NCBI GenBank assembly: GCA_024642765.1
Contig: JAHEAM010000124.1
Location: 1 to 9,342 of the forward strand
From: Planctomycetaceae bacterium
GTDB lineage: Bacteria > Planctomycetota > Planctomycetia > Pirellulales > Pirellulaceae
Direction of reading: 5' to 3'
Length of the DNA: 9,342 nt
Position numbers and translations under genes: made by a program. Positions 6,523-9,342 of the stretch are shown here, one piece after another (the first letter of the stretch is position 1; each line of letters begins with the position of its first letter). The notes under the pieces are model-generated. The model had not been told where the DNA came from. It ran no database searches and worked only from the letters and a program-made list of their open reading frames with translations.

Positions 6523-8028
6523 ATGTCAAGTTCGTTGACTCCATCAAGTCCAATTGAAAGCCCCTTGGTCGCTCAATGCAACCAGGAGCCGAACTTAATG
6601 ACAAACGCGACACATAACTCCAACATGATCTTCTACCAATGCCTTCTTGATAACATCAACGAGGGAGTCATCTTCATTGACTCGAATTGTGGGATTCGCA
6701 GTTGGAACAAAGGCATTCAAGCGCTGACAGGAATGGGAACGGCGGTTATTGGACGCCGGCTAGAGCCTTCGCTTTTGCAACTAAAAGACGTCAACCGTCT
6801 CCCGATCAATGACATCCGTAACCCATTCGTGAAATGGATAACGGACGGCATGGTCACCTCGGACAAATTTTTTATCACAGGCCGTAGCGGTCGTGACGCG
6901 CAAGTCGACGTTCAGTTTTTTCCTGTAAAAAATACTGATTCGGCTTCAGCAGGCGGCGTGATCTTGATGCACGACACGAGCCTACAAGTCGAATTGCAAA
7001 AGCAACTCAACGACTTGTACGCCATCGCGACCCTTGACACTCTAACCCAAGTCGCGAACCGAGCGGAATTCGAACGCATCTTGGACGAATACGTCTACAC
7101 CCACCGTGCAGTTGGGATGGCTTGCAGCATTATTGTTGCCGACATCGACTATTTCAAGAAAATCAACGATGGCTTCGGGCACCACGTCGGTGACCAGGCA
7201 CTCATTGCTTTTGCGTCTCTGCTCAAAAAGCATGTTCGCCCACATGATTTCGTTGCACGTTATGGTGGCGAAGAATTTGTTGTGCTCTGCGGACACTGCA
7301 CAGAAGAAGGCGCTCAGGAACGAGCTGAGAGCATTCGACGTGTCCTCGAATCGACTCAACAACCAATGCTCGAAAATCGCTGCATGACCGCTAGCTTCGG
7401 TGTGGCTGTTTTGCAAGACGACGACGATGCGTCATCTCTTTTTGTTCGAGCTGACCACGCTCTTTTACGTGCGAAAGAAACCGGAAGAAATCGAGTCGTT
7501 CGCGCTTCCTCAATGCAGTCCGCAGGCAAAAACAAAGAAAAAGCAGCTCCACGCAAAAACGCGGATTCGGTTTGCCCGGACCAATGGCGAAAGCTCAGCT
7601 ACGATCCGATTCTCGTTAAGGAATTCTGCAGCCAGACGATCTTGGTAATGTTCATCAAGAAAATCCAGGCTTATGCCGAAGACTTTGGGGCACAAATCAT
7701 TTCAGCTTCGGAAAAATCAGTTACGTTCCAAATCATGGCGCATAACGAAGACAAACCGAATCAAAAGGCGCAAATTATCGTCGACATCGATGTCGCGTCT
7801 CCTGAAAAGAGCGCGTTCATTCATAGCTTTCCCGCCGATACAAAACTTATCGTTCGAGTGGCTATGACTGCGAAGCGAGGTTTGTTCCAACCCAAGGATC
7901 CATCAGGCATCGCAAATTCTTTGATGAAGATTTTGCGCCAACAACTAAGCTTTGGTCCAGACTCCGAAGTTTCAGTCAGTCGCCTTATCGAAGCTGACAA
8001 GGACCGCTACGGTCCAACTAGCCGCTAA
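6523..8028 (+). CDS. PAS-GGDEF diguanylate cyclase with an unrecognised C-terminal domain
   Basis: Predicted to make cyclic di-GMP from two GTP under control of a PAS sensor. Numbering is from the ATG at 6523 (501 residues). Residues 1-33 are Ser/Pro-rich and probably disordered. A PAS domain follows at about 35-150 (NINEGVIFIDSNCGIRSWNKG), then a short helical linker, then the GGDEF domain at about 165-330. The GGDEF domain has TLDTLTQVANR, the metal-binding ADIDYFKKINDGFGHHVGD, the catalytic GGEEF at 248-252, and the inhibitory-site motif RPHD at 239-242, exactly five residues before GGEEF. The enzyme is therefore expected to be active and product-inhibited. After a basic linker (about 331-350) comes a domain of about 140 residues that I cannot name. 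There is no signal peptide or membrane segment, so it is cytoplasmic. The start is uncertain: 6523 follows the promoter closely but lacks a Shine-Dalgarno sequence, whereas ATG 6598 has AGGAG nine bases upstream and would still include the whole PAS domain. The gene ends in tandem TAA TAA. Confidence 0.95.
   Translation: MSSSLTPSSPIESPLVAQCNQEPNLMTNATHNSNMIFYQCLLDNINEGVIFIDSNCGIRSWNKGIQALTGMGTAVIGRRLEPSLLQLKDVNRLPINDIRNPFVKWITDGMVTSDKFFITGRSGRDAQVDVQFFPVKNTDSASAGGVILMHDTSLQVELQKQLNDLYAIATLDTLTQVANRAEFERILDEYVYTHRAVGMACSIIVADIDYFKKINDGFGHHVGDQALIAFASLLKKHVRPHDFVARYGGEEFVVLCGHCTEEGAQERAESIRRVLESTQQPMLENRCMTASFGVAVLQDDDDASSLFVRADHALLRAKETGRNRVVRASSMQSAGKNKEKAAPRKNADSVCPDQWRKLSYDPILVKEFCSQTILVMFIKKIQAYAEDFGAQIISASEKSVTFQIMAHNEDKPNQKAQIIVDIDVASPEKSAFIHSFPADTKLIVRVAMTAKRGLFQPKDPSGIANSLMKILRQQLSFGPDSEVSVSRLIEADKDRYGPTSR
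6584..6588 (+). promoter_or_regulatory. Shine-Dalgarno-like AGGAG before the alternative cyclase start
   Basis: AGGAG, a nine-base gap, then the ATG at 6598. It is the best ribosome-binding site near this gene and argues that translation may start at 6598, giving 476 residues, rather than at 6523. Confidence 0.45.
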
Positions 8029-8130
8029 TAAGTCCCTTCGTTTTCTGGTCAAAGTTAAATGGCCACGAGTCGGAGACGTCCGTTCAATTTCGGCCTTCAT
8101 TCGTCTTCGTTGATCAGCTCACGCTGGACA

Positions 8131-8457
8131 TTACCAACCCATCACCATGTTGGATTCAATAGCTTTACGAGCTTGTTCCAAGTCAGTTCCCGTTTCGTGC
8201 ATATACAGTCGAATCGCATGTACTTTGTCACCAGACGCTTTTGATAGGCAATCTCGAGCCACCGCACAAGGATCCCCAGAACCGCCTGTGATGCCCAACA
8301 CTGATTTCGAAATCACCCAACTATCTCGAGGCCGTTTCGTGAGCCGAAGAATGTTTTCGGTCGGATAACAATCCTTGGCCACTACATGTGCGGCTTCTTC
8401 ATTCGCTGCCCATGTAATGATGATATGCGCGTCAGTCTCGATTTCAAAAAGTGGCAT
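8131..8457 (-). CDS. Small protein with an L7/L12 C-terminal-domain-like half
   Basis: A 108-residue soluble protein, not recognised as a named family. The C-terminal part from about residue 77, KVHAIRLYMHETGTDLEQA followed by RKAIESN, follows the pattern of the ribosomal protein L7/L12 C-terminal domain (K-x-x-VIKxVRxxTGxGLKEAKxLVE). In L7/L12 that beta-alpha fold contacts translation factors, but related folds occur in many uncharacterised proteins. The N-terminal half (MPLFEIETDAHIIITWAAN, then RLTKRPRDSWVISK) looks like a small alpha/beta domain with a conserved-looking basic motif. The ATG has a strong GAGGAG six bases upstream, better than any other start here, which suggests substantial expression. 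The gene is convergent with the cyclase (102-bp gap, no clear terminator) and lies 182 bp downstream of birA on the same strand. Regulation beyond the possible own promoter is not visible. The function is unknown; a ribosome-associated role is inference only. Confidence 0.82.
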   Translation of the reverse strand: MPLFEIETDAHIIITWAANEEAAHVVAKDCYPTENILRLTKRPRDSWVISKSVLGITGGSGDPCAVARDCLSKASGDKVHAIRLYMHETGTDLEQARKAIESNMVMGW

Positions 8458-8463
8458 GACTTT

Positions 8464-8469
8464 CTCCTC
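8464..8469 (-). promoter_or_regulatory. Strong Shine-Dalgarno site of the L12-like small protein
   Basis: GAGGAG on the minus strand, six bases before the ATG at 8457. It fixes the start and is notable because several other genes in the window lack a recognisable site. Confidence 0.75.
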
Positions 8470-8544
8470 GAAAGAATAAAATTCTCAACCGTCTCGTTCC
8501 CAGAACAGATGCTCGGTTTACTCAATTCTTGCACCTCGACTCCT

Positions 8545-8553
8545 AAAATACCA
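8545..8553 (-). promoter_or_regulatory. Possible extended -10 promoter for the small protein
   Basis: The minus strand reads TGG TATTTT: a TGn extension plus a -10-like hexamer, with no good -35 at standard spacing. Transcription would start about 80 nt before the ATG. Upstream, an AT-rich hairpin (ACTTTT-CTGT-AAAAGT, near 8575-8595) follows birA but is too weak to call a terminator. Confidence 0.3.
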
Positions 8554-8639
8554 GTGTCGACCATTCAATTTTTTGTCACTTTTACAGAAAAGTCTAAATT
8601 GCACGGATCAGTTAATTTGTTTCGCGATCTTCTGTGCGT

Positions 8640-9342
8640 TCAGGCACTAACAAATCGTAGCGTTCCACCACTAAATGATTTGACTTGGCCGAGATTTTCC
8701 AATAGAAGTTCGCCGAAGGAATTCGCACCGATGATTGTGCCACGCGAAACTCCGTCGTAATTTTCGACCTCGGCAAACTTTCCAATACCATACATGATGC
8801 GCGAAAATGCGACCGCCTCAAAAACCGGAAGTGCTACCCAATTTGCACATAAGCCATTTAAACCGTCATACAGTTTGCAAATTAACGCTGTCAAATCGTG
8901 TGTCCGCTGCGAAATATTACCCAGGCCGATTGACGGATGCACCTTGGCCTCCTTGACGTCGACTTCCGCATTCACATTGATGCCCACCCCAACGCAAATC
9001 AAGGTCCCACAATCGACGGGCCGCGTCTCACAAAGAATCCCACCCAGTTTCCGATCACATAGAATCAAATCGTTTGGCCATTTCACAAACACGATTCCAT
9101 CTTCGTGTTCCAATTCATTCGAGAGCACCTGCTGCAAAGCCTGTGCAACGACCAAGGGCAAAATTGAAAGGTCAGGACCCAAACTCACTAGTGACTTAGG
9201 TGAGGTGAACACAAAAGAAAACGTTAGGTTTCCCGCCCGCGATATCCAAATTCGCTCACGTCGACCGCGCCCATGTGTTTGGTGTTCTGCCAAAACCAAC
9301 GTTGCCACCGCGCCCGCGAGGCGTTGTGATGAATCCAATGCA
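8640..9342 (-). CDS. birA: Biotin--[acetyl-CoA-carboxylase] ligase, 5' part missing
   Basis: Activates biotin to biotinoyl-AMP and attaches it to the lysine of biotin carboxyl carrier proteins. The frame runs off the right edge. A TTG at 9338 could be read as a start, but the codon before it is open (GCA) and the family needs a preceding substrate-binding strand with a STN-like motif, so the true start, and any DNA-binding helix-turn-helix, lies outside. Counting from that TTG: AEHQTHGRGRRERIW with the biotin/AMP loop at 23-29, VKWPNDLIL at 85-93, KLGGILCE at 97-104, and GVGINVN at 117-123. A small C-terminal SH3-like domain ends the protein (about 190-232, YDGVSRGTIIGANSFGELLLE). In the loop the usual GRGRRGR reads GRGRRER, a glycine-to-glutamate change (codon GAG); the other catalytic motifs are intact. 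Next on the same strand, after 182 bp, is the small L12-like gene. Confidence 0.95.
   Translation of the reverse strand, partial: ALDSSQRLAGAVATLVLAEHQTHGRGRRERIWISRAGNLTFSFVFTSPKSLVSLGPDLSILPLVVAQALQQVLSNELEHEDGIVFVKWPNDLILCDRKLGGILCETRPVDCGTLICVGVGINVNAEVDVKEAKVHPSIGLGNISQRTHDLTALICKLYDGLNGLCANWVALPVFEAVAFSRIMYGIGKFAEVENYDGVSRGTIIGANSFGELLLENLGQVKSFSGGTLRFVSA

Noticed and set aside
7042..7416. 124-codon minus-strand open frame inside the GGDEF domain
   Set aside because: Fully overlaps the catalytic region of the cyclase in antisense; a coding shadow.
8386..8760. 124-codon plus-strand open frame between the small protein and birA
   Set aside because: It overlaps the ends of two minus-strand genes and the ribosome-binding site of one; the translation has no recognisable pattern.

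Overview
The window reads as chromosomal DNA of a bacterium with roughly balanced GC content, most likely from the phylum Planctomycetota and perhaps Pirellulales-like. That placement is inferred from recalled family resemblance: the GluRS begins MTVRTRFAPSPTGYLHIGG, is followed by an IDDTD segment, and has a C-terminal half of the kind I associate with planctomycetes. The organism also carries GlnRS together with GluRS, and ribosome-binding sites are patchy. No search was run. I see no mobile element, CRISPR array, rRNA or tRNA gene.

Layout. Positions 1-3739, all on the minus strand, hold a probable operon transcribed gltX -> glnS -> gluQ (the last cut by the left edge). These are three paralogous class I synthetase-fold enzymes that all handle Glu or Gln: GluRS makes Glu-tRNA(Glu), GlnRS makes Gln-tRNA(Gln), and GluQRS puts glutamate on the queuine-derived base of tRNA(Asp). 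A leader with an extended -10 and a perfect 7-bp inverted repeat lies before gltX. Positions 3938-5162, also minus, hold a multi-pass membrane protein split over two overlapping reading frames (108 and 312 codons). It looks like one gene broken by, or read through, a +1 frameshift. Positions 5387-6214, minus, encode a fumarylacetoacetate hydrolase-family enzyme.

A divergent intergenic region (6215-6522) has several short inverted repeats and a good sigma70-type promoter facing right. It leads into a PAS-GGDEF diguanylate cyclase (6523-8028, plus strand) with an intact active site, an intact RxxD inhibitory site, and a C-terminal domain I do not recognise. Converging on it from the right is a 108-residue protein (8131-8457, minus) whose C-terminal half resembles the ribosomal protein L7/L12 C-terminal domain. 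At the right edge is the 3' part of birA (8640-9342, minus), biotin-protein ligase.

Apart from the tRNA-charging operon, the genes do not form one obvious pathway. The region looks like ordinary core genome with a few lineage-specific genes of unknown function. The points most worth a second look are the split membrane protein, the three-synthetase operon, the unknown C-terminal domain of the cyclase, the L12-like small protein, and a non-canonical residue in the biotin-binding loop of BirA.
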